From Peptococcaceae bacterium (lineage in GTDB: Bacteria > Bacillota > Peptococcia > Peptococcales > Peptococcaceae), in the NCBI GenBank assembly GCA_900756555.1, contig CAAEKP010000051.1, positions 1 through 57,964 on the forward strand: a stretch of DNA of 57,964 nt. Reading direction: 5' to 3'. The translations under genes and the position numbers were made by a program. Below are positions 24,137 to 33,260 of the stretch, in pieces. The notes under the pieces are model-generated. The model had not been told where the DNA came from and did not search any database. It worked only from the letters and a program-made list of their open reading frames with translations. Position 1 is the first letter of the stretch; each line of letters starts with the position of its first letter.

Positions 24137-25507
24137 TTATTGTTTATGTTTCAAATCTTCCACTAACTGTACAGAGTTCTGCCAGATGTTTCCGGCACCC
24201 ATCATCAGCACCATATCGCCCGGCTGTACAAAATCCAACAGATAAGTGTTCAGGTGTTCTCTTGTCACCAGTTGTACCGGCTGCGTCATCTGTTCCAGAA
24301 TTACGTGGCTTTCCGCGCCTTCTGATAAATCTTCCCCGGCAGGATACACGTTGGTCAAAATCACTGCATCAGCCAGCTGAAAGCTGGAGGCAAATTTATC
24401 TGCCAAAAATTTAGTGCGGCTGTAGCGATGCGGCTGAAACACTGCCACCAGGCGCCCCTTATGAACACCGCGGGCAGCCTGAATAGTTGCGGCCACTTCT
24501 GTTGGGTGATGGGCATAATCGTCAATCACCTGAATGTTATTTACATCGCCCAGCAACTGGAACCGACGTCTGGCACCGCCAAATTCAATCAAACCAGCAG
24601 CAATTTCATCAAAGGACATACCCAATTCTAAACCGGCAGCCACAGCAGCCAAACCATTACTGATGTTGTGCTTGCCTGGCACATGCAGCCGCATGGTACC
24701 CAGCAGGCTCCCCTGCTGATATACATCTGCTACATTGCAGCCATCCTCCTGCCGCCAGTTTCTAGCCTGTAGCTGAGCAGCGTCAGCAAAGCCAAAGGTA
24801 ATTACTTTCCCCGGCGCAGTCTGAACCATTTCCCGTGTTTCTGCGCAGTCAATATTCAATACTGCTACACCGTTTTTTCCCGTTTTCTGCACAAAAGCCA
24901 CAAAAGCTTTGCGAATCTCGTCCAGATTTTTATAATGGTCTAAATGATCTTCCTCCACATTGGTAATTACAGCCATCCAGGGCAACAGATTCAAAAAAGA
25001 GCCATCGCTCTCGTCAGCTTCTGCCACCAGCAAGTCGCTTTTCCCGCTTTTCGCATTGCTGCCAATCTGGGCAATCTCACCACCCACTACGATAGTTGGA
25101 TCTTTCTGTGCCAGCTCCAACATCAAAGCAATCATAGAAGACGTGGTTGTTTTTCCATGCGCCCCAGCTACGCAGATGGCACGTTTATCCTCCATCAGAG
25201 TAGCCAGCATCTGGGAGCGATGCTGCAGAGTGATACCCAGTTCCCTGGCCCGCATCAGCTCTGGATTGTTTTCCCGAATAGCGGTGGAACGCACAACAAT
25301 ATCAATATCATCTGTGACATTTTCTGCTTTCTGCCCAATATAAATTTTAGCGCCTTTTTTCTGCAAGCGCTCGGTTACGCCAGATACTTTAATGTCTGAA
25401 CCGGAAACCTGATAGCCAAAATCCAGCAAAATTTCAGCAATCCCGCTCATTCCGATTCCGCCAATGCCAATAAAATAAATATGTTTCTGTTCTGTAGTCT
25501 GCAACAT
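24137..25507 (-). CDS. murC: UDP-N-acetylmuramate--L-alanine ligase MurC
   Basis: The 456-residue ligase adds L-alanine to UDP-MurNAc with ATP. The N-terminal UDP-binding loop is FIGIGGIGMSGIAEIL, the ATP loop is VAGAHGKTTTSSM, and the Mur-ligase middle domain has TNVEEDHLDHY. The C-terminal domain has DDYAHHPTEV and FQPHRYSRT. It lies 15 bp downstream of murG. All residues expected for activity appear to be present. Confidence 0.97.
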   Translation of the reverse strand: MLQTTEQKHIYFIGIGGIGMSGIAEILLDFGYQVSGSDIKVSGVTERLQKKGAKIYIGQKAENVTDDIDIVVRSTAIRENNPELMRARELGITLQHRSQMLATLMEDKRAICVAGAHGKTTTSSMIALMLELAQKDPTIVVGGEIAQIGSNAKSGKSDLLVAEADESDGSFLNLLPWMAVITNVEEDHLDHYKNLDEIRKAFVAFVQKTGKNGVAVLNIDCAETREMVQTAPGKVITFGFADAAQLQARNWRQEDGCNVADVYQQGSLLGTMRLHVPGKHNISNGLAAVAAGLELGMSFDEIAAGLIEFGGARRRFQLLGDVNNIQVIDDYAHHPTEVAATIQAARGVHKGRLVAVFQPHRYSRTKFLADKFASSFQLADAVILTNVYPAGEDLSEGAESHVILEQMTQPVQLVTREHLNTYLLDFVQPGDMVLMMGAGNIWQNSVQLVEDLKHKQ

Positions 25508-25522
25508 AAATCCCCCTTATGC

Positions 25523-26632
25523 TCAATGGCAATATTCTTCCACCAGTTTAATAATCTGTTCCAGAGAATCCCGCTGTCCCATGCGGCTGGAGTTTTCTGC
25601 CATTGCCCTTCTCTTATCACTGTGCTCATATAAATCTAAAATATTCTGACTTAACTGCGCGCCAGTTAAATCCTTGTCTAAAATCATCAGCGCTGCCTGC
25701 TGATCTACCAATGCTTTTGCGTTATATTCCTGATGATTTTCCGCAGCATACGGATATGGAATCAAAATGCCCGGTAAGCCACAGGCTGTCAGTTCCGCCA
25801 GAAAAGTTGCCCCTGCACGTCCCACACAAAAATCAGCTGCCGCCAGACCATACTGCATTTCATCCAAGTATGGCTTCACAATTACCTGCGGATGCGCCTT
25901 TAAATCAATCTGTTTCTGGGCAATGGCTTTCAAGGTATCCTCATAATCCACCGTGCCTGTCAGATGAATAATCTGTAAATCAGGATGCCGCAGCAGTGCC
26001 GGATAAGCCTCTGCCATAGCCCGGTTCAAGCTTCTGGCGCCACGGCTCCCCCCACTGACCAGCAATGTAGTTTTATCCGCCGAAAAGCCAAAATAATTCA
26101 GACCATCCTGACGCTTAGCGTCCAGCACTTCCTGACGTACCGGCAAGCCAGTAACGCGGATGCGCTCTTTATGTACAAAGTATTGTTCAGAAGCCTGAAA
26201 ATTTACTAAAATACAATCTACAAAGCGAGCCAAAATTTTATTGGTCACGCCCGGGAATGCATTCTGTTCATGGATAATGGCAGGTACACCCAGCAATTTA
26301 GCAGCCAGCACAACAGGCCCGCAAACATAGCCGCCGGTGCCGATGACCAGATCGGGACGAAAGTTTTTGACCAATCTGCGCGCTTCCAGACAACCTCCCG
26401 CCGCTTTGCCCACTGCTTTGAACAAAGCCGGGCTCACTTTGCGCGGCAACCCCTCTACCGCAATGGCTCGAAAGTTCAGACCTCGTTTTGGCACAATACT
26501 GCTCTCCAGCCCTCGGTTGGTTCCCACATATAAAATTTCACATTCTGGATGCAATGCTTTTAACTTTTCCGCAATGGCCAACGCCGGATAAATATGTCCA
26601 CCAGTGCCTCCGCCTGCTAATAACACTCGCAT
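25523..26632 (-). CDS. murG: Lipid II synthase MurG
   Basis: The 369-residue glycosyltransferase moves GlcNAc from UDP-GlcNAc to lipid I on the inner face of the membrane. The GT-B fold signatures are AGGGTGGHIYPALAIAEKL at the N-terminus, VIGTGGYVCGPV, HEQNAFPGVTNK, VSGGSRGARSLN and the UDP-binding CGRAGATFLAEL-type loop (here VGRAGATFLAELTACGLP). It starts with ATG after GGTGGAGGT and sits between ftsW and murC. Confidence 0.96.
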   Translation of the reverse strand: MRVLLAGGGTGGHIYPALAIAEKLKALHPECEILYVGTNRGLESSIVPKRGLNFRAIAVEGLPRKVSPALFKAVGKAAGGCLEARRLVKNFRPDLVIGTGGYVCGPVVLAAKLLGVPAIIHEQNAFPGVTNKILARFVDCILVNFQASEQYFVHKERIRVTGLPVRQEVLDAKRQDGLNYFGFSADKTTLLVSGGSRGARSLNRAMAEAYPALLRHPDLQIIHLTGTVDYEDTLKAIAQKQIDLKAHPQVIVKPYLDEMQYGLAAADFCVGRAGATFLAELTACGLPGILIPYPYAAENHQEYNAKALVDQQAALMILDKDLTGAQLSQNILDLYEHSDKRRAMAENSSRMGQRDSLEQIIKLVEEYCH

Positions 26633-26696
26633 ACCTCCACCACCTGTTCCTCACAATAATTTTCAACCTAACTTTATATGAAATGGCATTCGTTTT

Positions 26697-27785
26697 TTAA
26701 CGCTTCATGTAGCGGGATAAGTTTAGCAAAAAACCCACCGTTGCCATCATAAAGGTCAGCGATGTACCGCCATAACTGATAAATGGCAATGTAATGCCAG
26801 TTACCGGCATCGCCCCCACCGCTACGCCTATATTAATCATGGCCTGTATGCCGATAACCGCAGTCAGACCAAAGGCTGTCAGGGATTTAAACTTATCTTC
26901 TAAATTAAGCGCAATGTAAAAGCCACGCCAGATAAACATGGCAAATAACAGAATCACAAAAGCTGCGCCCACAAAACCTAATTCTTCCCCGATGATAGAA
27001 AATATAAAGTCCGTGTGTCGTTCCGGCAAATGCAGCAGCTTTTGGCGGCTGGCTCCTAAACCAACGCCGAATAACCATCCTGAGCCTAACGCATACAAAG
27101 ACTGCACAGCCTGATATCCAGTATCAAGGGGATCGCTGAAAGGATCTAAAAATGCCGTAATTCGTTTTATTCGATATGGTTTAATCGCAATCATACCAAC
27201 AATCCCTGCCAACCCCAGGCCTACACAGCCGCCCAGATACTTCCATGGCACTTCGGCTGCAATCATCATGCACACCAATGCGCCGGCAACGGTAATGGCT
27301 GTTCCCAGGTCTTCAATAACGATTAGTACAGGAACGATAGCTAATAACACCATCGTATAAAAAAAGCCTTTGAATGTCTGTAGATTTTTTTTGCCTAACG
27401 AAGTCAGCCACATAGCAAAAAATACAATAACTACCGGCTTGGCAACTTCCGCTGGCGCAAAACGCACGCTTTGTGTCCCCAGCCAACGCTTGGAGCCACT
27501 TACTTCAACCCCAATAAAAGGAACTAAAACCAGCATCACAATACAAACCAGCAATGCCGGCACCGCAATACTTTTTACAAAATTAGGACTGATGTTCATC
27601 ATAATAAACATGCCCACAAAACCAAGCATCATAAAAATGAACTGCCGTTTAAAATAATACAGCGCATCGCCATTATGGAGCAGTGCATCGTAGGAACTGG
27701 CACTGAGCACCATAATCAAACCGATAGACAGCAACACCAGCGTGATAAAAAACAACAGTAAATCGGCAGGTCCTTTTCGCTCCAT
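26697..27785 (-). CDS. ftsW: SEDS peptidoglycan polymerase FtsW
   Basis: A ten-helix membrane glycosyltransferase of 362 residues that polymerises lipid II with its cognate PBP at the septum. Diagnostic features are the first helix LVLLSIGLIMVLSASSYDA, the NPYRIKRITAFLDPFSDP-type loop (here KPYRIKRITAFLDPF), LPERHTDFIFSIIGEELG and GITLPFISYGGTSL. The GTG at 27794 is too near the AAAGGAG site; ATG 27785 is preferred. The position between murD and murG supports FtsW; SpoVE is nearly indistinguishable and could be the same gene in this organism. Confidence 0.92.
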   Translation of the reverse strand: MERKGPADLLLFFITLVLLSIGLIMVLSASSYDALLHNGDALYYFKRQFIFMMLGFVGMFIMMNISPNFVKSIAVPALLVCIVMLVLVPFIGVEVSGSKRWLGTQSVRFAPAEVAKPVVIVFFAMWLTSLGKKNLQTFKGFFYTMVLLAIVPVLIVIEDLGTAITVAGALVCMMIAAEVPWKYLGGCVGLGLAGIVGMIAIKPYRIKRITAFLDPFSDPLDTGYQAVQSLYALGSGWLFGVGLGASRQKLLHLPERHTDFIFSIIGEELGFVGAAFVILLFAMFIWRGFYIALNLEDKFKSLTAFGLTAVIGIQAMINIGVAVGAMPVTGITLPFISYGGTSLTFMMATVGFLLNLSRYMKR

Positions 27786-27839
27786 ACTATGCACACTCCT
27801 TTCTGTTTTTTATTGCTATCAGAAATGATACCTTAATTT

Positions 27840-29171
27840 CTATAACCCATTCACTAAATCTTTAAATAACTGACCGCGCACTTCATAGCTTGGGAACATA
27901 TCCCAGCTGGCACAGGCCGGAGATAAGAGAACAATATCGCCCGGTTCTGCTAACGCAGCAGCGGTATGCACCGTTTCTTCAAAAGTATCTTTCTCTACAT
28001 AATCATGAAATCCTGCTTTTTGCAGAGCTTCCACAATAGCTGGTTTCGCCTGACCTAACACCACGGCTTTTTTCACCCGTTTCTTCACCAGTTCCGCCAG
28101 TTCCGTAAAGTCGCTGCCCTTGTTCTTGCCGCCCAGAATAATAACGATGGGACGTTCATAAGCCTCCAGCGCTTTGATGGTGGAATCAGGATTGGTGCCT
28201 TTTGAGTCGTTGATGTACAATACATCGTTGACTGTGCGTACTGGTTCCAGACGATGTTCCACGCCAGGAAAGTCCATCAGTACCTGACGAATATCAGCAG
28301 GCGTTACCCCGCTCAGATAAGCTAACAAAATGGCACCCATGGAATTTTCCAAATTGTGACGGCCTTTGATAGCAATTTCATTTGCTTTGCAGATTTCGAT
28401 ACAAACACCATTCAGCTTTAGCATAACCTGGTCGTTTTCCAGATATACGCCTTCCTCTAATATATGCTGCTGGCTGAAAAATAGCACTTTACCCCTGCTC
28501 TGCGCTGCCACCTGCTGCAGCGCTTCATCATCATAATTCAAAATCAGATAATCCGACGGCTGCTGATTGGCAAAAATTTTAGCTTTCGCTGCTAAATAAC
28601 CAGCCATGTCACCATGCCGATCCAGATGATCCGGGGTTAAGTTTATCATCAGCGCCAGATGGGGACAGAAGGTATCTATGGTTTCCAGCTGAAAACTGCT
28701 TACTTCTGCTACTACCACATCCTGTTCATCCAACTGTTCTACATAACTAATCAACGGTACACCGATATTGCCGCCCACAAAAACCTGTTTGCCTGTTTTT
28801 TTCAGCAGTTCACCGGTCAAAGTAGTGGTGGTTGTTTTTCCGTTTGTGCCGGTAATCGCCACAAAAGGTGCTTTGCAGTTACGGTAAGCCAGTTCCAGCT
28901 CACCAATCACCGGAATCTGATGCTCCCGGGCATACACGATTGGCGGAATGGTCAGCGGCACACCCGGACTTACTACAATATAGTCTGGCTGAACAGCAGC
29001 CACATCAGGCTGTTCCCCCCAGATAAATGAAACACCCAGAGCCGCCAGATTGTCCACCTGCTCCACTTGCTTCATATCGGTCAACACAACGGTTTCGCCA
29101 TGGGCAGCTAAAAATTCTGCACCGGCCAGACCACTGCGCGCCGCACCAATCACCAATACTTTTTTCCCCAT
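27840..29171 (-). CDS. murD: UDP-N-acetylmuramoylalanine--D-glutamate ligase MurD
   Basis: This ligase adds D-glutamate to UDP-MurNAc-L-Ala. The N-terminal nucleotide fold is VLVIGAARSGLAGAEFL, the ATP loop is ITGTNGKTTTTTL, and the central domain has INLTPDHLDRHGDM. The C-terminal domain contains YINDSKGTNPDST and the final LLSPACASWDMF, a reliable MurD signature. The frame begins with a GTG at 29180 touching the GAGGGG site, so ATG 29171 is the likely start (443 residues). It lies between mraY and ftsW. Confidence 0.96.
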   Translation of the reverse strand: MGKKVLVIGAARSGLAGAEFLAAHGETVVLTDMKQVEQVDNLAALGVSFIWGEQPDVAAVQPDYIVVSPGVPLTIPPIVYAREHQIPVIGELELAYRNCKAPFVAITGTNGKTTTTTLTGELLKKTGKQVFVGGNIGVPLISYVEQLDEQDVVVAEVSSFQLETIDTFCPHLALMINLTPDHLDRHGDMAGYLAAKAKIFANQQPSDYLILNYDDEALQQVAAQSRGKVLFFSQQHILEEGVYLENDQVMLKLNGVCIEICKANEIAIKGRHNLENSMGAILLAYLSGVTPADIRQVLMDFPGVEHRLEPVRTVNDVLYINDSKGTNPDSTIKALEAYERPIVIILGGKNKGSDFTELAELVKKRVKKAVVLGQAKPAIVEALQKAGFHDYVEKDTFEETVHTAAALAEPGDIVLLSPACASWDMFPSYEVRGQLFKDLVNGL

Positions 29172-29230
29172 CACTTGCACCCCTCTGTCTTAATTTACTT
29201 CGTAACCATGATTCTCCAAAACCATATTGC

Positions 29231-30202
29231 CTAGAAATTTGTCAGTGTAATGTTATAACATAACAAGGTCAGCAGAACAGCAGCTGCTGTTACAGCCCAG
29301 AATATCCGCACAACCTTTGTTTCAGACCAGCCGCTCAGCTCAAAGTGATGATGCAGCGGCGCCATCTTGAACACACGTTTTTTTGTCCGTTTATATACTG
29401 TCACCTGAATAATATCAGATACTACTTCTGCTACATAGATAATGCCGATTAATGGCAGCAGTAATTCTGTTTTGGTCACTACAGCCAACGCCGCCACTGC
29501 ACCACCCAATGCCAGTGAACCGGTGTCACCCATGAACACTTTGGCAGGATAGTGGTTGAACACCAGAAATCCCAGGCAACTGCCCATTAACGCTGCGCCA
29601 AAAATTACCACAGAATACTGATTGCTCATAACGCCCATCAGAGTATAGCCCAACGCCACAATCATTGTCACGCCGGAAGCCAGACCGTCTAAGCCATCAG
29701 TCAGGTTTACTGCATTGGTAGTGCCTACTACCAGAAAAATAAAAAATGGAACATACAGCCAGCCTAAATCAATCGTCCAGCCCAAAAGCGGAATCATGAT
29801 TGCTGTGCTGATTTTCAGCATTTTGATTGCGATAAACACCAGCAGGCACGATAATCCCAGCTGACCCACAATCTTCTGTTTTGCAGTTAAACCCAAAGAC
29901 CGCTTTTTGACAATTTTAATGTAGTCATCAATAAAACCAATGAGTCCAAATCCTAATGTAAACAATAATAAAAAGTAGCCAATGTAATTATCTCTTGCCA
30001 GAAAAATAGTGCCTAAGGTCAGACTGAAAAAGAACATCACACCGCCCATAGTCGGTGTGCCCTGTTTCAGCAGATGACGCTGCGGGCCATCGGTACGAAC
30101 ACTCTGCCCAAACTTCAGCCGTCGCAGTGCCGGAATCATAACCGGCCCAATCACCAGACAAGTACCCAGACTAATCAAAAAGGCTAAGACGATCTGCCAC
30201 AT
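29231..30202 (-). CDS. mraY: Phospho-N-acetylmuramoyl-pentapeptide transferase MraY
   Basis: A ten-helix integral enzyme of about 323 residues that makes lipid I from UDP-MurNAc-pentapeptide and undecaprenyl phosphate. Signatures include GTPTMGGVMFF, LGFGLIGFIDDYIK (the DDxxK acidic pair), NAVNLTDGLDGLASG, VFMGDTGSLALGG and MAPLHHHFELSGW. The ribosome site GGGGTGA contains the stop codon of murF, so the two genes are tightly coupled; the longer frame to 30229 overlaps murF and is not used. Confidence 0.96.
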   Translation of the reverse strand: MWQIVLAFLISLGTCLVIGPVMIPALRRLKFGQSVRTDGPQRHLLKQGTPTMGGVMFFFSLTLGTIFLARDNYIGYFLLLFTLGFGLIGFIDDYIKIVKKRSLGLTAKQKIVGQLGLSCLLVFIAIKMLKISTAIMIPLLGWTIDLGWLYVPFFIFLVVGTTNAVNLTDGLDGLASGVTMIVALGYTLMGVMSNQYSVVIFGAALMGSCLGFLVFNHYPAKVFMGDTGSLALGGAVAALAVVTKTELLLPLIGIIYVAEVVSDIIQVTVYKRTKKRVFKMAPLHHHFELSGWSETKVVRIFWAVTAAAVLLTLLCYNITLTNF

Positions 30203-30206
30203 AATT

Positions 30207-31571
30207 TCACCCCATAATTTCTTGTACAATTTGCTCCATTTTCATACCGCGGCTGCCCTTCACCAGTATCACATCACCAGTTTGCACAGACCGCGATAAT
30301 AGCTGCATTGCTTGCTCGTTTGTTTCTGCCCGGCTCACCAGACAGCCCGCTTCTTCTGCTGCGTCACCAATCAGACGGCCAAGCTGTCCTACCGCAATCA
30401 CATAGTCCACTGACTGTGCTGCCGCGTAAGCACCCACCTCACGATGGCTTTCTTCTTCATAGCGCCCCAGCTCATACATATCACCCAGCACCGCAATTTT
30501 GCGTCTGCCTTTTTTCTGCATCAGCACAGCGATCGCACTCTTCATAGAGTCCGGGTTGGCATTGTAAGTATCATTGATAACAGTGACACCCTGCGCATTT
30601 ACAGTGGTGTCCAAGCGCATACCCGTCAGTTTTGCCTGCCGTAAGCAAGTACCAACCTGTTCCCAGGTCACACCTAATGTGTGCGCAATGGCAATGGCTG
30701 CCAGGCTGTTGGATACATTGTGTACCCCCTGCACTGGTAACTGAATCGGCTGTGTGTGGTCACCATAATGCAGCACATACTGAATCCCATCGTCATTCTG
30801 CACGATATCAGAGGCCCATAAATCAGCTGCCCCATCGGCATTATACCACAGGATATCACCTTTACAGGTTGACAGCCAGGGCTGTAAGAAATGTTCATCT
30901 TTTTTATTCAGCGCCACCACACAGCCGGCCTTGATGTAAGGCAGCAGCTCACATTTAGCCTGCGCGATATTTTCCTGTGAGCCCAGCAGTTCACAGTGCG
31001 TTTTGCCAATGTTGGTAATAAGACCATAATCCGGCTGGGCAATCTGACATAAAAAGTCTATCTGCCCTAGACCGCGCATCCCCATTTCCACCACCAGTGC
31101 CTTTGTATCCGCTGCCAAACGGCAGATAGTCAGTGGCAAACCCAATTCATTGTTATTGTTGCCTTTGGTCACCACAATCGGCCCCAGCGAAGCCAGCAAT
31201 GCTGCCAGAAAATCTTTTGTGGATGTCTTGCCCACACTGCCGGTTACCGCAATCACCGGAATCTGTGTTTTGCTACGCAGCCAGTGTGCCAGCTGCTGGA
31301 TAAACTTTAACCCGTCTTCCACGATAATATAATCGCTGAGCTGCTCCAAAGCCACCTGCTCCGGTCTGGAAATTACCACTGCCGCTGCACCGCGCTCCAA
31401 AGCCTGCCGTAAATACTTATGACCATCGGTCTGTTCACCCACCAGAGCCACAAACAAATCACCCTGCTGTACGGCCCGACTATCCACAGCCAGACCGGTC
31501 ACTGGCCGCTCTGTTGTCTGTTTATAGACATAACCCAGCGCCTGAGCCATGTCTTTTATCATTTCCTGCAT
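30207..31571 (-). CDS. murF: UDP-MurNAc-tripeptide--D-Ala-D-Ala ligase MurF
   Basis: The 454-residue ligase adds D-alanyl-D-alanine, completing the pentapeptide. The N-terminal domain is FVALVGEQTDGHKYLRQAL-like, the ATP loop is VTGSVGKTSTKDFL, and the middle domain has TNIGKTHCELLGS. The C-terminal domain starts at NDTYNANPDSMKSAI and includes VLGDMYELG and VLVKGSRGMKME. It starts 21 bp after murE with a GGAGTGA site. No ddl gene is present in the window, so the dipeptide must be made elsewhere. Confidence 0.96.
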   Translation of the reverse strand: MQEMIKDMAQALGYVYKQTTERPVTGLAVDSRAVQQGDLFVALVGEQTDGHKYLRQALERGAAAVVISRPEQVALEQLSDYIIVEDGLKFIQQLAHWLRSKTQIPVIAVTGSVGKTSTKDFLAALLASLGPIVVTKGNNNNELGLPLTICRLAADTKALVVEMGMRGLGQIDFLCQIAQPDYGLITNIGKTHCELLGSQENIAQAKCELLPYIKAGCVVALNKKDEHFLQPWLSTCKGDILWYNADGAADLWASDIVQNDDGIQYVLHYGDHTQPIQLPVQGVHNVSNSLAAIAIAHTLGVTWEQVGTCLRQAKLTGMRLDTTVNAQGVTVINDTYNANPDSMKSAIAVLMQKKGRRKIAVLGDMYELGRYEEESHREVGAYAAAQSVDYVIAVGQLGRLIGDAAEEAGCLVSRAETNEQAMQLLSRSVQTGDVILVKGSRGMKMEQIVQEIMG

Positions 31572-31592
31572 TTACTTCACTCCATCACCAGA

Positions 31593-33074
31593 TTATTCTG
31601 CCTGCTTCTGTGCAATGGCCTCCTGTGCCACTTCATAATCATCAAAATGATGTTTGTGACCGTTTACATCCTGATAATTTTCATGACCTTTTCCTGCCAG
31701 CAATACTACATCACCAGGCTGTGCCATCTGTACCGCATAGTGAATTGCTTTACGGCGATCCACTTCTACATGGTAGGTTTCCGGCTGCATATGTTCCTCC
31801 ACGCCAGGCAGAATATCTTTTAAAATCTGCTCTGGATCTTCTGTCCGTGGATTATCGGATGTTACCACGCAATAATCACTCAGCTCCGCTGCCATAGCGC
31901 CCATTAAAGGCCGTTTTGTACGGTCACGGTCACCACCGCAGCCAAACACAGTAATCACACGTCCTTTCGCAAAAGCCTGCGCGGTAGAGATTACATTTTC
32001 CAGACCATCCGGTGTGTGGGCATAGTCCACAATCACGCTGAATTCCTTAGCACCTGTCACTGTCTGGAATCGCCCGGCAATGCCCGGCACCTGTTCCAGC
32101 GCATGGATAACATTTTCAAGCGGGAAGCCCAATGCTTCACCCACAGCCAACGCTGCCAGAGAGTTATATACATTAAAATTACCCGTCAGATGCAGTTTTA
32201 CCGGATGACCATCTACACTGTATTGCACACCTTTAGCGCCCACCTGCACATCTTCCGCTTTCCAGCTGGCATCCTTGTGCATACTGTACGTTACCACCGG
32301 CGCATTGGAGGCTACCATAAAATGATTTGCCCATGGGTCATCAATATTAATCACCGCTGTTTTCTGCAAGCTGGCGACTTCACCTTTACTGCCCAGCATT
32401 TTGAACAGAATCGTTTTAGCCTGGCAGTAATTTTCCATAGTCACATGATAATCCAGATGATCCTGCGTCAGATTGGTGAACACCGCGATATCAAAGTCGC
32501 AGCAGGTTACCCGATGCAGCTCTAACGCATGAGAGCTGACTTCCATCACAGCATAGCCGATGCCTTCTTCCACCATCTGAGCAAACATCTGCTGCAGTTC
32601 CAACGATTCCGGCGTAGTGCGGGAGCCTTCCAGAATTTTATCGCCAATGCGATTGTGAATCGTACCAATCAGCCCTGTTTTATAGCCTTGCGCTTCAATG
32701 ATATTACAAATCAGATTAGTAGTAGTCGTTTTGCCATTGGTGCCGGTCACGCCAATCAGTTTTAATTTTTCACTGGGATGACCATAGAACGCATTGCTGA
32801 TTTCCGCCAGCGCCAGACGGCTATCCTCTACTAAAATCCACGGATAATCCGCTGAACAGTACTGCTCCTCAGAAATCAAAATTGCACTGGCGCCATTGTC
32901 CAGCGCCTGTTTGATATATTGATGGCCATCACTCTGAAAGCCTTTGACAGCCACAAATAAATTACCTGATGTTACTTTGCGGGAATCATACTGAATCCCG
33001 GTGATAGAAAGGCCTTGCAAAATGCAGTGTTTCTGATAGTGAACCTCCTGCAATAAATCGGTCAGATCTTTCAT
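31593..33074 (-). CDS. murE: UDP-MurNAc-tripeptide synthetase MurE (diaminopimelate type)
   Basis: This 493-residue ligase adds the third amino acid of the stem peptide. The ATP loop is GVTGTNGKTTTTNL, the carbamylated lysine region is in the central domain, and the C-terminal domain has DYAHTPDGLENV and FGCGGDRDRTKRPLMG. The substrate-specificity motif reads DNPR (SDNPRTEDPEQI), which marks meso-diaminopimelate enzymes rather than lysine enzymes. A GAGAGGAG site precedes the ATG. A terminator separates it from the upstream PBP gene, so it needs its own promoter; a TATAAT lies at 33127-33122 on the minus strand without a clear -35. Confidence 0.96.
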   Translation of the reverse strand: MKDLTDLLQEVHYQKHCILQGLSITGIQYDSRKVTSGNLFVAVKGFQSDGHQYIKQALDNGASAILISEEQYCSADYPWILVEDSRLALAEISNAFYGHPSEKLKLIGVTGTNGKTTTTNLICNIIEAQGYKTGLIGTIHNRIGDKILEGSRTTPESLELQQMFAQMVEEGIGYAVMEVSSHALELHRVTCCDFDIAVFTNLTQDHLDYHVTMENYCQAKTILFKMLGSKGEVASLQKTAVINIDDPWANHFMVASNAPVVTYSMHKDASWKAEDVQVGAKGVQYSVDGHPVKLHLTGNFNVYNSLAALAVGEALGFPLENVIHALEQVPGIAGRFQTVTGAKEFSVIVDYAHTPDGLENVISTAQAFAKGRVITVFGCGGDRDRTKRPLMGAMAAELSDYCVVTSDNPRTEDPEQILKDILPGVEEHMQPETYHVEVDRRKAIHYAVQMAQPGDVVLLAGKGHENYQDVNGHKHHFDDYEVAQEAIAQKQAE

Positions 33075-33223
33075 ATCGTCATTTCTCCTCTCTATTTGCC
33101 AACTCTTTATCCTTATAGCGTATTATAAAAACCTGTTCACAGCAAGAGCAGCAATATCATTATTTTGTATACTTTATATTTTTATCTAAACTATATCCTT
33201 ACAACCTGTCAGACAGAAACGAC

Positions 33224-33254
33224 AAAAGAATGGACTGTCCGTGTCCATTCTTTT
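33224..33254 (-). terminator. Strong intrinsic terminator between PBP and murE
   Basis: AAAAGAATGGAC (33224-33235) pairs perfectly with GTCCATTCTTTT (33243-33254), a 12-bp stem with a 7-nt loop, beginning 6 bp after the PBP stop codon. Read on the minus strand it ends in TTCTTTTGTC. It should stop or attenuate transcription from the mraZ promoter. Confidence 0.8.
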
Positions 33255-33260
33255 ACCCCA

